Positions 1 through 9,825 of a stretch of 64,000 nucleotides of DNA are shown piece after piece (positions within the stretch are counted from its first letter, which is position 1; every line of letters starts with the position of its first letter). The stretch spans positions 62,001 through 126,000 of the forward strand of contig MU603934.1 in the NCBI GenBank assembly GCA_025201845.1, read 5' to 3'. Under the pieces are notes generated by a model. That model saw only the letters and a list, made by a program, of their open reading frames with translations, did no database searches and was not told the origin of the DNA. Origin of the DNA: Martensiomyces pterosporus (lineage: Eukaryota; Kickxellomycota; Kickxellomycetes; Kickxellales; Kickxellaceae). Made by a program: the position numbers and the translations under genes.

Positions 1-866
1 CCGATGTGTCCAGAGCGCGGCCTTGGCTGCTGAGGATACATCGTCATGGATGATCGACCAGGACCAGGCATGTATTTTTAGCGCCACATGTCGCATGCGA
101 TCGGCTCGCAAACCACATCACCACTGCCGCATTCGGCAGCGAGGGGGCTGCAAAGCGCGCGGATTTGCTTGGCTGCTGAGGAGCAGGAAGCAGGATGGGT
201 TCCATGCATGTCCAGACACGCGCGTGCTTCCACTGCGGCTGTAGCTCGAGCGGCGCGGAGGGCGTTTTGTCGCTGCGCGGACAATCGCCTCTGCCGAAAA
301 CAACAAACCCCAAGGCACAAGCCTCTGCCTTCACCCTCATGCGTGGACATGGGCTGCGGTGATTTGTGTTTGGCGCGTAAAGCAGACGTGGGCCGCCCAT
401 TGCTGCGTCCCTTCCCCGGCAGCCGCGGCGCTGTTGGCATCTTGGACTGCTTATCTGGTTTGTGCATCTGAGCGGCGCGGCACTCCGATCAACCCCTGCC
501 CATCCTCGTTCTCTTCCTCCTCTGCCCTTTTCTTCTTCTGCCGCTGTCCACTGCTCTAATTTGAATATACTGCCACATAAACAGCTTGCTTTCCCAGTGC
601 TGCCTGCCAGATGTATGCTGCCGCAACCACGTCCTTTTCCACACTGCAAGTACTCTGTGCACACTATTGCCACCATCGCTATATCAGCTGCCCACACACC
701 AGAGAAACAACGTCTTTCTTTTTCTAAACACGGAGCCATCCAGCAGCAGCAGAATTAGCACTGCACTGTTTCTCCAGCTGTTAGATTTTGTCTTTCTAGC
801 GTTTGCCAGCTATTCACAGCCTTGTACAAGTGCACCGTGTCTCACAAGATTGACCTGGGTGCTGAG
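1..866. other. Left-edge non-coding stretch
   Basis: I see no gene I can support here. Long open frames exist on both strands between 44 and 760, but they overlap each other, are rich in Arg, Cys, Ser and Pro in every frame, and match no family. The last part (about 480-860) is pyrimidine-rich on the plus strand and probably holds the promoter and 5' leader of the gene starting at 867. Confidence 0.4.
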
Positions 867-1795
867 ATGGCGACTGCACTCAATGCCTTTCTTTCCTGGC
901 TTACCAAAGCAGCGAGCTACACATTTGTTCCGCTTTCTACCTGTGTCTCTTCGTTGTCTTCATCACCGTTGATTTGGGCTGGAGCTGCTGTCACTGGCAT
1001 CTGTCTGGCCAGCGTATTGTGCGGGATCGTAATTATTACAAAGTAAGTGGCAAGCGAATTACTGTGCACAAAAAAATTGAAATTTGTAGAGATAATGCAA
1101 ACATCTCACAAGTGCAGCAACTGGTGTCTGTCCATTGATGCGCTACTACTTCTTCAGCTAATCTGCTTGGCGCATCTGGATATTTTGCTACTTGTTTCTT
1201 GGCTGCTTATGCTATTGTCCGCATTGTCTACTGCCCTTGCGTATGTTTCGTCTGTAGAAGGGCGAGAGGCGGGGGAGCTAGGCGCCGGTCAAGAGCAGGA
1301 GGGCTGGGCATTCACCACCCCATTTCGTCGCCGACCAGGGGTCGCAGATGCCACAGCTCTTCTGCCCTGCTGTTCAGCGAGTCTACGCCGCTACTGATGG
1401 AGCGAGGCCAGGAGTTCTTTGCGACTCCCAAAGAGTACCACAGTGGGCCCAAAAAGGCAGGCGGCGGCGTGGGGACTCGGCAAAAGGCGAGGGCGCAGCG
1501 GCGGATCTACACCGAGCCCACTATTTCGATCTTGGAGACCTTGCCTGAGCTCGACAGCGACATTGAGAGCCACGATGACCCGGTGCTGCGGGCGGCAAAC
1601 CAGACAGGCAGGCAGGCACCTCAGGGCACAGGGACTCCGCGGGTGTCGGTTGCCTCTACAGTGTGCGGGGATGTATTGCCAGCGCCGAGCACCGCCACTG
1701 GCGGGAATGCAAAACACTCTTCCGAGCGGCAGACATTTCCTACTGCGTGGACGGACAGCGCCGACACATGGACGATATGCGACATGCCGCGGTAG
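867..1795 (+). CDS. Single-pass membrane protein of unknown function, two exons
   Basis: The family is not recognised. Exon 1 (867-1042) starts at an ATG and encodes a Ser/Thr-rich N-terminus, then a hydrophobic segment of about 20 residues (IWAGAAVTGICLASVLCGIV) at residues 36-55. It ends at a clear GTAAGT donor. The best acceptor is the TCTGTAG ending at 1257. Joining 1042 to 1258 keeps the frame and places an Arg-rich stretch (KRARGGGARRRSRAGG) right after the membrane span, as expected for the cytosolic side of a single-pass protein. Exon 2 (1258-1795) is hydrophilic with a short acidic patch (ETLPELDSDIESHDD) and ends in WTICDMPR. The predicted length is 237 residues. The stop lies 57 bases from the stop of the converging GUCD1-like gene. 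The splice join is inferred from signals and frame only. Confidence 0.5.
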
Positions 1796-1851
1796 CGTTG
1801 GGTGTTTATGCGTTTTGGAAATTGTCTACTCGGGTATATCGACTCTGCATA

Positions 1852-3089
1852 CTACAGTTTCAAAATAATACAATCAGCGTCCGTGCCAGAACGGCCGCGT
1901 GCTGCATCGACAACCGTCGCCGTAGCCACGCAGAACTCCTCCGGGATGCCCGGATCCCTATAGATGAACAGGTCCAGGGAAGGTATGTATGCGATGAGCA
2001 GAATGTAATGGCCCAAATACCCGTCCTTCCCTTGTCTCCTACGCGAGAGCCACGAGAACATGCTTCCCCTCGGCCCTGCCGTAACCGCCGTAACCGCCGT
2101 AGAGGCCGAGCCGCTCTCCCTTGTTCTGAATATGTTGGTCGACCTACTCCTCGAATGCGCCGACCGCACGGATGCCTGGAGGCGCGAGCGCTCGCACGCC
2201 AGGCATTTGAGCGCGATGCTGTCTACTAGGAGCACCGCCACGTACTGGCGGTGGACGAGGAAGCGCTTGAGGTCCAGGAGCGGGATGGCGATTTCCATTA
2301 CGCGAACACCCTCGCGGCGCGCCTGGACAAATAGCCGCTGCACGCGTGCTTCGTCCTCATCGAGGGCCTCCTTGTAGAATGCCTGCTTCGTGTGCTCGGG
2401 GTTGATTCCGGCGCACTTTGTGTAGTACGTGAAGTCAGCCTGCAGATAGTGGTGGAGGAGGAATGCCAGGTCTATTGTCCATATGGAGTCGGTCTTGGCC
2501 TGCCGAATGAGCTGAGCTATGGTGCATGTGGTGTAGCCGAATGCGCGGAGGATCATGCAGATGCATGCGAGTCCACAGTCCCACGAATCCTGCTACAGGC
2601 GATGTAGGTGCACATATTTGTTTGGTGAGCAGTAGAGGAGAAGCATAGTAGCAGGGCAGAAATGCAGCAAAGTATGCGGGGAAGGAAGTGACGCGAGGGA
2701 ATGGATAAGCTTACCTGAAGAACCTTGCTCACCGGGTGCAGCCTCGATATGCGCTCCAGGTCAGGCATTCTATACGGCAGGATTTTGTCGATGTCCTGCT
2801 TGCTGACGGGCTGTGCAGCGGCGCTGGCATCTGCGCAGACCACCGTGGCGACCGAGTCCATGGTGGCATCGGTGTGTCTGCGTGTCCGCCGGTGCGTGGG
2901 CGGCGGCTTTAGCGTGTCGTCCGATAGTGGCTCTTCCATGGCTGTCGCTGTGCCACTGGCTTGCTTTGGGGGCGTGGCCTCAAGGCTTCCAGAGGCATCA
3001 AAGTCCTTGGGCGTGGATAGCGTGCGCTGGACCGCGGGGCTGACTACGATGCTGACTAGGTTCTGGAGCTTTCCAAAGACGCCGGCCAT
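1852..3089 (-). CDS. GUCD1-like (guanylyl cyclase domain containing 1) C39-peptidase-like protein
   Basis: Two exons: 3089-2715 and about 2592-1852, joined in phase 0 by a GTAAGC donor and a TAG or CAG acceptor, which gives about 371 residues. The second exon opens with DSWDCGLACICMILR, the signature Cys block of the GUCD1 / Guanylate_cyc_2 family. SIWTIDLAFLLHHY and a YLGHYILLIAY His block with RDPGI follow, then the family C-terminus ending in DADCIILKL. Cys, His and Asp are placed as in papain-like C39 folds; despite the name, these proteins are not shown to be cyclases, and the role is unknown. The N-terminal 120 residues (VFGKLQNLVSIVVSPAV, then Ser/Thr/Pro-rich) are not conserved in what I recall of the family. 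Exon 1 is present twice because of the assembly gap at 3100-3109: the same ATG recurs at 3394, and in the true locus the gene probably begins there. Confidence 0.85.
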
Positions 3090-3099
3090 GCAGGAGGAG
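2805..3099. repeat. Direct copy A flanking assembly gap 1
   Basis: These 295 bases recur at 3110-3404, offset by 305, with one mismatch that I can find (G at 2930, A at 3235). The copy covers most of exon 1 of the GUCD1-like gene. The copy ends exactly at the run of Ns, which points to two contigs whose overlapping ends were placed side by side instead of merged. Confidence 0.95.
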
Positions 3100-3109
3100 N
3101 NNNNNNNNN
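3100..3109. other. Assembly gap 1 (10 Ns)
   Basis: A run of ten Ns separates two near-identical copies of GUCD1-like exon 1. The number of Ns is probably arbitrary. Confidence 0.99.
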
Positions 3110-3404
3110 GACGGGCTGTGCAGCGGCGCTGGCATCTGCGCAGACCACCGTGGCGACCGAGTCCATGGTGGCATCGGTGTGTCTGCGTGTCCGCCGGTGC
3201 GTGGGCGGCGGCTTTAGCGTGTCGTCCGATAGTGACTCTTCCATGGCTGTCGCTGTGCCACTGGCTTGCTTTGGGGGCGTGGCCTCAAGGCTTCCAGAGG
3301 CATCAAAGTCCTTGGGCGTGGATAGCGTGCGCTGGACCGCGGGGCTGACTACGATGCTGACTAGGTTCTGGAGCTTTCCAAAGACGCCGGCCATGCAGGA
3401 GGAG
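3110..3404. repeat. Direct copy B flanking assembly gap 1
   Basis: Second copy of 2805-3099. It carries the same start codon on the minus strand (3394-3392) and one amino-acid change relative to copy A (Ser for Pro in the EE-P/S-LSDD segment). Beyond 3404 the sequence is unique and would be the real upstream flank of the gene. Confidence 0.95.
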
Positions 3405-4736
3405 AGGCCGAATGCGCTGGCTTGGCTGAGTGTGCTGTGTTTGTCGTTGTCCCCGGGCAAAGAAAAAATAATACAAAAAGGATGTAGCGGGAAATGCAGA
3501 AAGAAAAGTATTAGTGAGAATAGCAAGAGAAATGCGAAGGCAGGAACAGAAGCAGGAGCACCAGGTGAAACCAAAGAAAGTGCCCAGGCGCTGCTTCTTT
3601 GAAACAGGGGTCAGTGTTTGCCCACTCGCCCACCCAGCACCACAGCAGCCAGGCCCAGCTGTTTAATTCTCGGTCGCGGACTTTTGCTCGGGCAAGGCTG
3701 CCTGGAATCTGTGCAAGCTGAATGCGCTTGTGGCCAGTGGGCTGCTGTGTCGCGGATGGCGGAGATGCTTCCAGGTGGCGGTTTTGCTCTTGGGCGAGGG
3801 CGGGGCTTGCCAGCTGGAGCACATCCTCCAAAGACACCCCCTCCCAGCGATTGATGCTAGCGGCGGCGGGCTTGGTGATTTACAAAGCTTGGTGCTGGTA
3901 AATTAAACAACGTGTGCTCTGCGCGCATGGCCGCCTGGCGATCGGCGAGCTCCAGCACAGACAGCGCCCGATGCTGAGCAGCAAAAGCCGAACCAAAGAC
4001 TGCGGCAAAAGGGGCCTGCACATGCATGTGACCCGCTCACACGCACGACAGCCGCAGGTGATTCTGCGCAGACCTTTCCAAGTGCGTGCGCGTATGGGCG
4101 CTTCTCTGCCAGGCGCTGTTGCTCGCATGTATCGCAGCACTGAAACAGCGTGCAAAAGCAATTGCGCTAGGCAGACATCACACCAGTTCTTTGAGCCATT
4201 GTGGAGGGAGGGGAGTATGAGCAGCAGTGAGTGAGAGACATGTGGCCAGCTGTCGCCTCTTTGTTATTGTTTACATGGCTGCATCTGCTCCTGGTGATGC
4301 GCAAGCCTTGCCTTGGCTACGAAAGGGGCTTGGATGAGATTACTGCTTCCCTTTATGCTACGACAAAGTAGAATATCTCCGAGCATAGCCATGGGCGCAT
4401 TCATTCGCACGCCCTCTTTTTCCTGCCTTCCGCTCCTCCCGCCGCATAGCGCTTCGGCTGGCTATATAAAGCCTGCCTTGGTGTGCCATCAGGCCAGCAC
4501 GCTCTCTTTCTTCTCTCCTTCGCTCCTCTCTTTCTCAAACAGCCTACTGCTGCCTCTGCTACTACTATCGCCATCACCATTCGCACATCCTCTCTTCCTG
4601 CTGCTCACTTTCCTTAGATTCCCCGCCCACCACAGCGCTCGCCACGCACTTTTGAACTCGCACTTCTGAACTCGCACTTCTGAGCCCGCACGCTCCCTAC
4701 CTATTCCGCCGCGCTCGGTGTTGCTCTGCAAAAAAT
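3405..4736. promoter_or_regulatory. Divergent intergenic region between GUCD1-like and the 99-residue ORF
   Basis: No coding region is supported. The right half (4400-4736) is strongly pyrimidine-rich on the plus strand and contains a good TATA box at 4463-4470; this looks like promoter plus leader of the ORF at 4737. The left half should hold the minus-strand GUCD1-like promoter. Confidence 0.45.
4463..4470 (+). promoter_or_regulatory. TATA box (TATATAAA)
   Basis: A consensus TATATAAA inside GGCTATATAAAGCC lies about 270 bases before the ATG at 4737. The long pyrimidine-rich stretch between them would be the leader, which could hide an intron. Confidence 0.5.
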
Positions 4737-5036
4737 ATGCTGATGAACGACACACCCATGCCTGTGGGCATGCCATTTGAGCCATACAACCAAAACCACA
4801 CCTTGGCGCTACGCTACATTAGCCGGCTACTGATAGACGATGTGGCAGGCGAGGACGTTCCGAAGGGCATGGAAACCAAGGACATTGTGTGTGTTTCTGA
4901 TCTTCCTGCACCTGCACGGGTCATCCGGCCAGGGGTGCTGTGGCCACGGGGGCTGTCGCTGCCCTACGACACTCTGGTTGTTGTCGTCGATCACGACAGC
5001 ATCATCAAGTTTGTTGGCTGCCTCGAGGAGCGCTAA
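4737..5036 (+). CDS. Small protein of unknown family, 99 residues
   Basis: I do not recognise this protein. The ORF starts at an ATG after an A-run, follows a TATA box and a pyrimidine-rich leader, and has balanced amino-acid composition unlike the low-complexity chance ORFs nearby. It reads as a short folded domain: an amphipathic helix-like part (YNQNHTLALRYISRLLIDDV), a Pro-rich middle (SDLPAPARVIRPGVLWPRG) and a hydrophobic strand-like end (LPYDTLVVVVDHDSIIKFVG). There is no signal peptide or membrane segment. It may be one exon of a longer gene, though the stop is followed by nothing obvious. Confidence 0.5.
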   Translation: MLMNDTPMPVGMPFEPYNQNHTLALRYISRLLIDDVAGEDVPKGMETKDIVCVSDLPAPARVIRPGVLWPRGLSLPYDTLVVVVDHDSIIKFVGCLEER

Positions 5037-6015
5037 ATCTGCCTAGTGTGAGCTTGGTTCAATTTTCTCTCTCTCGCCGTTGCTGCCGTTGCTGTCTTTG
5101 CTGTCTTTGCCTTTGCATTGCTCTTCCCTCCTTTTCGCCAGCCTGTCTACGCTCTTGCACACGGCCTTGCTCACCAACCCCTCCCCATCCCCATCCGCCC
5201 CTATCTCCGCTTGCGCAGCTTTTTCTGGCCGCAGAAGGGGGGATGGTGCGGAGATGAGCTCCAAAGAAAAACTGGGCTGATGCAGAGCGCTGGTGATGCC
5301 GATGCGGATACGCTGCAGGAAACAGGCAAAAATTAAGCACCTTGCGCCATCCCACACTCGACAGCACAGACAAAAACAGCATCTCTCGTCCGCCGCGCCT
5401 GTCAACCCCCTGTATTCATATATGCCAGTGTACATTGCACATTACTTCCACATGTTTGGGGGGCTTTCCTTCCCCTCGTCGCTGTATAAAGCAGCCACCC
5501 AAACAGCACTGGCACCAGCATACATGCTATACATCATAATGACAAAAGCACATTGCGCCCGCCACCTCTCCTTCCGGTCAGCCCGAATGACAAAAGCAGC
5601 AGCAAAAATAAGGAAAACGGATGGGGGAATCACATGGCCGCGCTGCCCCGGTATCCAGACTCTCCTGTTTCTCCTCACTTCACATTCCCCTTTCTTCAGC
5701 TTGCTGCAGTCCTTCAGTCAACAATAAAACTTCACTTTCTTTCAAGCGCTTGCTGAGGCCAGTGCTGCAGAGAAGCAGCAAGAGACAAAAGTCACCTGTC
5801 TGAAGGCGTTTTTTTATTTATTTACTTTTTGCATGCGCGAGGCACCGCCGTCCGCCTTGTGACGCAAAGCAAAAGGTGTTCCAGCACACCTGCGTGTGCT
5901 CTCCCGTGTCTGGCCCTTGCGCTTACCCTTCAATGCCGCATTCAAGGAGACAAAGCAGCGTGTAGCCAGTGGCTTGCTGCGCTAACGGAGGGGTATATTA
6001 AAGCGGGTTTAGCAT
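5037..6015. other. Intergenic stretch
   Basis: I see no supported gene. The first 200 bases are pyrimidine-rich on the plus strand. There is an isolated GTATAAA on the plus strand at 5484-5490 and an AATAAA at 5723-5728, but no convincing ORF between them. The part near 5810-6015 is the 3' flank of the GRAM gene. Confidence 0.4.
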
Positions 6016-8004
6016 CTAGATGAATGTGAAAAACGAGATACAGCAGAACACCATCAGCGTAATGGCAAAGAACATGAAGCTGTGGCCGTTGTTGACCGAC
6101 AGCGGAAAGATTTTTAGCGCCTCCGGCCGCTCGCAGCAGACCAAGATGTCGAGCACCGGCTTCAGCCTAGCTGGCGGCTCCTTCGCCTGCACCGGAGAGG
6201 AGGAGGTGCAAATCACTGGATGCGGAGGCTCGCAGACGGTAGCCTCGCTCTCGCATGCGACACTCTCGCGATGGCTGCAGTTTGTCCTGCATCTGCTCAT
6301 GTGGCTTTGTGCTTCTGCCTGGCAGCTGTGCCGAGCTCCGTGCATAAATATAGAGGCGCACGGGCCACCACCTCTCTCTCCCATAGGGGCATCCACTGGC
6401 GAGCTGGGCCTGTGTTCCCGAGGCGAGTCGGCCATCCTTTGGTATGTGGGCGCGCGCCTGGGCGGCGCCCTCAGTGCCTGCGTCCACGAGTGGTGAATGC
6501 ACTGGTACGCGCGGTCACGGCGCAGGAAGTTGGTGAATATGTAGTGGCGGTACCCAGTTGCCACAGTGATGGCGTTGGGCCACAACCCCATGGTCAGCTC
6601 CTTACTGACTCGCGTAACTTCGTGGAGCGGGATTTTAATGGCCGTTCTGCGCCAAGGCTTCAGTCCGCCTGCGTTCTCCATGGCAGCGGCATTGGGGGCT
6701 GAGAAAAAGCTGCATGTGGGGCTGGCTGGGCGGTCAGGTAAACCCAGGCTAGCAACGAATGGCAGAGGAGGTCGGCGTGTCCGCCCAAGCAGTCCGTCGG
6801 AACCAGCGGACACGCCACTCATAGTGGAGCTGTTGGATGCAGGCGACACTGGTCGTGGCGGAATCTGCTGATACGACGATGACCACCATCCTCCAGACGG
6901 CGGCGGGCCACTACTGGTGGTCTCGTAGCCTTGCTGACTGGTGCTACGATTGCTCGAGGCGGTGAGGAGAAGGCCTGTTCCGCTGAAGTACAAGCAGGAG
7001 CCGCTGACGAACATGCGGCCATACCACCGCACGCCAGCATGGTCGAGAGTGCAGGCAAAGTCCCGCAAGCACCCCTCTCCTTTTGCTGCTGCGTGCAGCG
7101 ATGCCGTGGACGAGGACACCGCAGCTGCTGCTATCGATGAGCTGTCAGGGAAGATCTGCAGCAACCGCCGCAACCGCCGCTTGCTCTGTGTGGTTGTGTC
7201 AGAAGCATGGCTAATATGCCTGCTGGTCTGGTCTGCCATTGGCACAGTGCTTTGCAGCCGTGCTGTTTCTCTCGGCCGTCGGCCATGTGCCCGTCTATCA
7301 AGCGACACGATGCGATGCCTCAGAGCTTCTGCTTCCTTGGCCACCACCACGGTGTCGCTGGGACCAAAGGCCAGGCTATCACATACATCTGCAGGCGGCG
7401 AGGCCAGGGCTTGGTAGATGGACTCGATCTGCCCTTTGCCATCATTGCTGGTTTGTCTCCTGAATCCCTCGCACACCAATGCACCGCCACTTTGCGTTCG
7501 CACACCTGCTGCATCGCCATTCCTTTGCTGGCAGACAGAAAGCAGGCCATCTGGCGCTTTCCCCAGCGAGAGCTTTCTTGTAACGCTCGCAGCCCTCTGC
7601 GCCATCTTCAATGCCAGCCTCCGGCCCCTTCCAGGCTTCGCCCCATCCACAATTCCCATGGCCGCGGCAACTCGGCCATTTGTGGATGGCCATACTATAC
7701 GCGCCTTGCTGTCGTCTTGCGCCAGCAGCCGCCCATTGTTCTCTCTTGCAATATTGTGTGCGCATCCTTTGTCGCGAGGATGGTGCTTTGCGCTGTTGTT
7801 GGCAGTGCTCGCTGGATGCGATGTGGGTTTTTCTGGGACTTGGGTGCTTGTGCTCCATGGCTTGCGGAGCCATCGCAGGTCCCTCAGACGGTGGTGGTGC
7901 TTACTAGGGCCACTATCTGTGTGAGACACCGGGTGGTGACTGGCGGCTGGTAGCAGTGGTAGTGGTGTCTTCTCACTGCTACTGCAGCCGAAGCTGTGCC
8001 GCAT
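6016..8004 (-). CDS. GRAM-domain protein with C-terminal membrane anchor
   Basis: A 662-residue single-exon ORF. Residues 1-275 are basic, Ser-rich and probably disordered. A GRAM domain begins near residue 281 (LLQIFPDSSS, then CTLDHAGVRWYGRMFVSGSCLYF) and ends near 508. Its second half, AIKIPLHEVTRVSKE, ITVATGYRHYIFTNF and LRRDRAYQCI, resembles the GRAM domains of Lam/Ysp2 and GRAMD proteins, which sense lipid at ER contact sites. About 105 Ser/Pro-rich residues (348-452) interrupt the domain. There is no VASt/START-like sterol-transfer domain after it. The last 20 residues (FMFFAITLMVFCCISFFTFI) form a tail anchor. The architecture is closest to GRAMD2. ER membrane location is inferred. 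Confidence 0.8.
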   Translation of the reverse strand: MRHSFGCSSSEKTPLPLLPAASHHPVSHTDSGPSKHHHRLRDLRWLRKPWSTSTQVPEKPTSHPASTANNSAKHHPRDKGCAHNIARENNGRLLAQDDSKARIVWPSTNGRVAAAMGIVDGAKPGRGRRLALKMAQRAASVTRKLSLGKAPDGLLSVCQQRNGDAAGVRTQSGGALVCEGFRRQTSNDGKGQIESIYQALASPPADVCDSLAFGPSDTVVVAKEAEALRHRIVSLDRRAHGRRPRETARLQSTVPMADQTSRHISHASDTTTQSKRRLRRLLQIFPDSSSIAAAAVSSSTASLHAAAKGEGCLRDFACTLDHAGVRWYGRMFVSGSCLYFSGTGLLLTASSNRSTSQQGYETTSSGPPPSGGWWSSSYQQIPPRPVSPASNSSTMSGVSAGSDGLLGRTRRPPLPFVASLGLPDRPASPTCSFFSAPNAAAMENAGGLKPWRRTAIKIPLHEVTRVSKELTMGLWPNAITVATGYRHYIFTNFLRRDRAYQCIHHSWTQALRAPPRRAPTYQRMADSPREHRPSSPVDAPMGERGGGPCASIFMHGARHSCQAEAQSHMSRCRTNCSHRESVACESEATVCEPPHPVICTSSSPVQAKEPPARLKPVLDILVCCERPEALKIFPLSVNNGHSFMFFAITLMVFCCISFFTFI

Positions 8005-9139
8005 GCCTCAATATGTGTTGCTGGAGGGCTTTCTGAGTGCAGCACGAGATATGCAGGGCGTCCTGTGGGTCCTTCAGCTAACGGAGGAGAGCGTAGCGAG
8101 AGACTGCCCTCCAGAAGCACACACTGCCGGGTGCTCTTCCTCGCGCTTTCTTTCCGGAGCTAGGCGACGTGTGTGAGCGAGCGGGATGTTCTGTGGCTAG
8201 TGTGGGCGCGCTCCAGCTAAATATAGCTCCGTTGTGCTGGCTCTGTGAAACGTATGCAGAGTATACTTTTTCTATGGCAGACGCACGTCCAAATAGGACA
8301 GGAAGCACAATAGTTGGAGATGCTATAGAATACGAATAGAGCAGAAGAATAAAGTAGCGGCAAGAGCCGTAGAAGAGCGAGAAAAGAGAAAGGCCGCCAT
8401 TCTTGGCCCACATATGCTTGGCACTATTTTTGTCATCCTTTGGGTTTTTAGGAGCTGCTACTCCGCTTGGGTGGTGGCAGTGCAGTAATGCAAACCTCGT
8501 TTGCGCTTGTTGCGTGACTTGACTCGCCCTTTCCATGGGCCATTGAGAAACAAAAACCCGCCTTGAGTGAGAAAAGGCAGCAATGCCAAAGCAAGACAAT
8601 CACACATTCATACTTCGCTGAATCCAACCCCCCTCCAAATGTGCTCCTATTTCCGGGCCGCTCTTTCCCTAGCAGTGTGCCTGCTCTCTGCACTCGCGCA
8701 ATAAAGGCTGCTTCATCTGTGCCGTCTGAAAGGCTGTGGCCCGCCATTGACAACGCAAAGCCACACACAGAAGCCAGGCAGTCTCTTTTCTACCCGGCAG
8801 GGTGAATGGCCAAGGCGTGTCATGGAGACCTTTTCCTGGGCGGTGGGCAATTTCGCGGGCACGTGCTTTGGCCGCTTTATTCATGACACCCGTGCATCTG
8901 ATGTGCATCAGCGACTCCTGAACAAGCACATCCAGACCCCCGCCGCATAACAGCAAACGCAGCACACAGGTGGAACACATTCGACACACCGCTTTTCCCT
9001 CTCCTCCGCGCCATTTTATTACACGCCCTCCATATGCCATTCACCATACCTTTCTGGCACCGGCCTTCTAGTCCTTAATCCACCGTACAGGAGAAACGCT
9101 GCACGTACTCTCGAACGCAGCAGCAGGGAGGCTAAGCAA
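8005..9139. other. Divergent intergenic region
   Basis: This separates the minus-strand GRAM gene from the plus-strand small membrane protein at 9140. A TATA-like TATATTTA on the minus strand lies at 8218-8225, about 215 bases before the GRAM start. No coding region is supported in the rest. Confidence 0.45.
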
Positions 9140-9478
9140 ATGCCCGGTAGTAGCACCAGCACCAGCACCAGCAGTCCTGCTGAAACAAGCCCCCTGGTAC
9201 ACAGCCAATACTCGCCACCGATTCTCGATGGCCAAAGGCATGGCGCGTCCATTGAATGCGACAACAGCAGCAGGAGAAGCAGCGTCGTCTTGGTGCGCGC
9301 TGATGGCACCGGCGTCTGCATAGATGGACAGGAGCACACGTGGAGACACGTGTATCCGCTGTCGCTATGGCTTGTGGCATGCATGTGTCTGGTCTGCTGC
9401 GGACCCCTGTACTGTCTGTCGCATCCGCAGCGCCAGTGCTCGAGGTGCGGCGTGGTCATACAGAACCCCAGCATTTAG
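9140..9478 (+). CDS. Small Cys-rich membrane protein, half-LITAF-like
   Basis: 112 residues from an ATG. The first 60 are Ser/Thr-rich. A hydrophobic stretch (YPLSLWLVACMCLVCCGPLY, about residues 72-91) is followed by CLSHPQRQCSRCGVVIQNPSI. The order hydrophobic-helix, then H-x(4)-C-x2-C-G, recalls the C-terminal half of the LITAF/BRI3 membrane zinc domain, in which an in-plane helix sits between two CxxC pairs. The N-terminal CxxC is missing: only a single Cys (GVCIDG) precedes the helix. It may be a diverged LITAF-like protein or an unrelated single-span protein. Confidence 0.5.
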   Translation: MPGSSTSTSTSSPAETSPLVHSQYSPPILDGQRHGASIECDNSSRRSSVVLVRADGTGVCIDGQEHTWRHVYPLSLWLVACMCLVCCGPLYCLSHPQRQCSRCGVVIQNPSI

Positions 9479-9825
9479 GCCGCCGAGAATAGGTGTCGGA
9501 TCCGGATGGGCGATTCGATTGGACGCAGCGGATCTGCGGCTCTCCAGAGGTTCTGTGGTGAAGGGCACACCGCAGCTGCCCTGCCCCGCCTCTTGCCTCT
9601 TTGCGTTCGGCAGGATGTGGCATACTTGGGGTGACACACGGCGGAGATCCCTGGGAAAATGTGGATCTGGGATGTGCTCATAAAACCTTGTTGGCTCGTC
9701 GCCCAAGCAGCCCCTTTTTTCTCCTCAACACGTAAACAAAAAGCAATTTCTCGCACTATCCCTTGTTTTACATTTTCTTTACTAGCCCGCACGCCGTGAA
9801 TCGCCTGTTATCTGGGGTACGAAAG
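9479..9825. other. Short intergenic region upstream of the PQ-loop gene
   Basis: 347 bases with no gene. It should hold the 3' end of the previous transcript and the promoter of the PQ-loop gene. An in-frame TTG lies upstream of the real ATG, with no sign of use. Confidence 0.4.

Noticed and set aside
44..739. 231-codon minus-strand open frame at the left edge
   Set aside because: Rich in Cys, Arg and Gly in all frames, overlapped by other frames on both strands, no family resemblance or splice context.
4313..4669. 118-codon plus-strand frame rich in Leu, Ser, Pro and Phe
   Set aside because: It is the translation of a pyrimidine-rich leader spanning the TATA box at 4463, so it cannot be part of that transcript.
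5484..5490. TATAAA element on the plus strand as a promoter
   Set aside because: No supported plus-strand gene follows before 8 kb.
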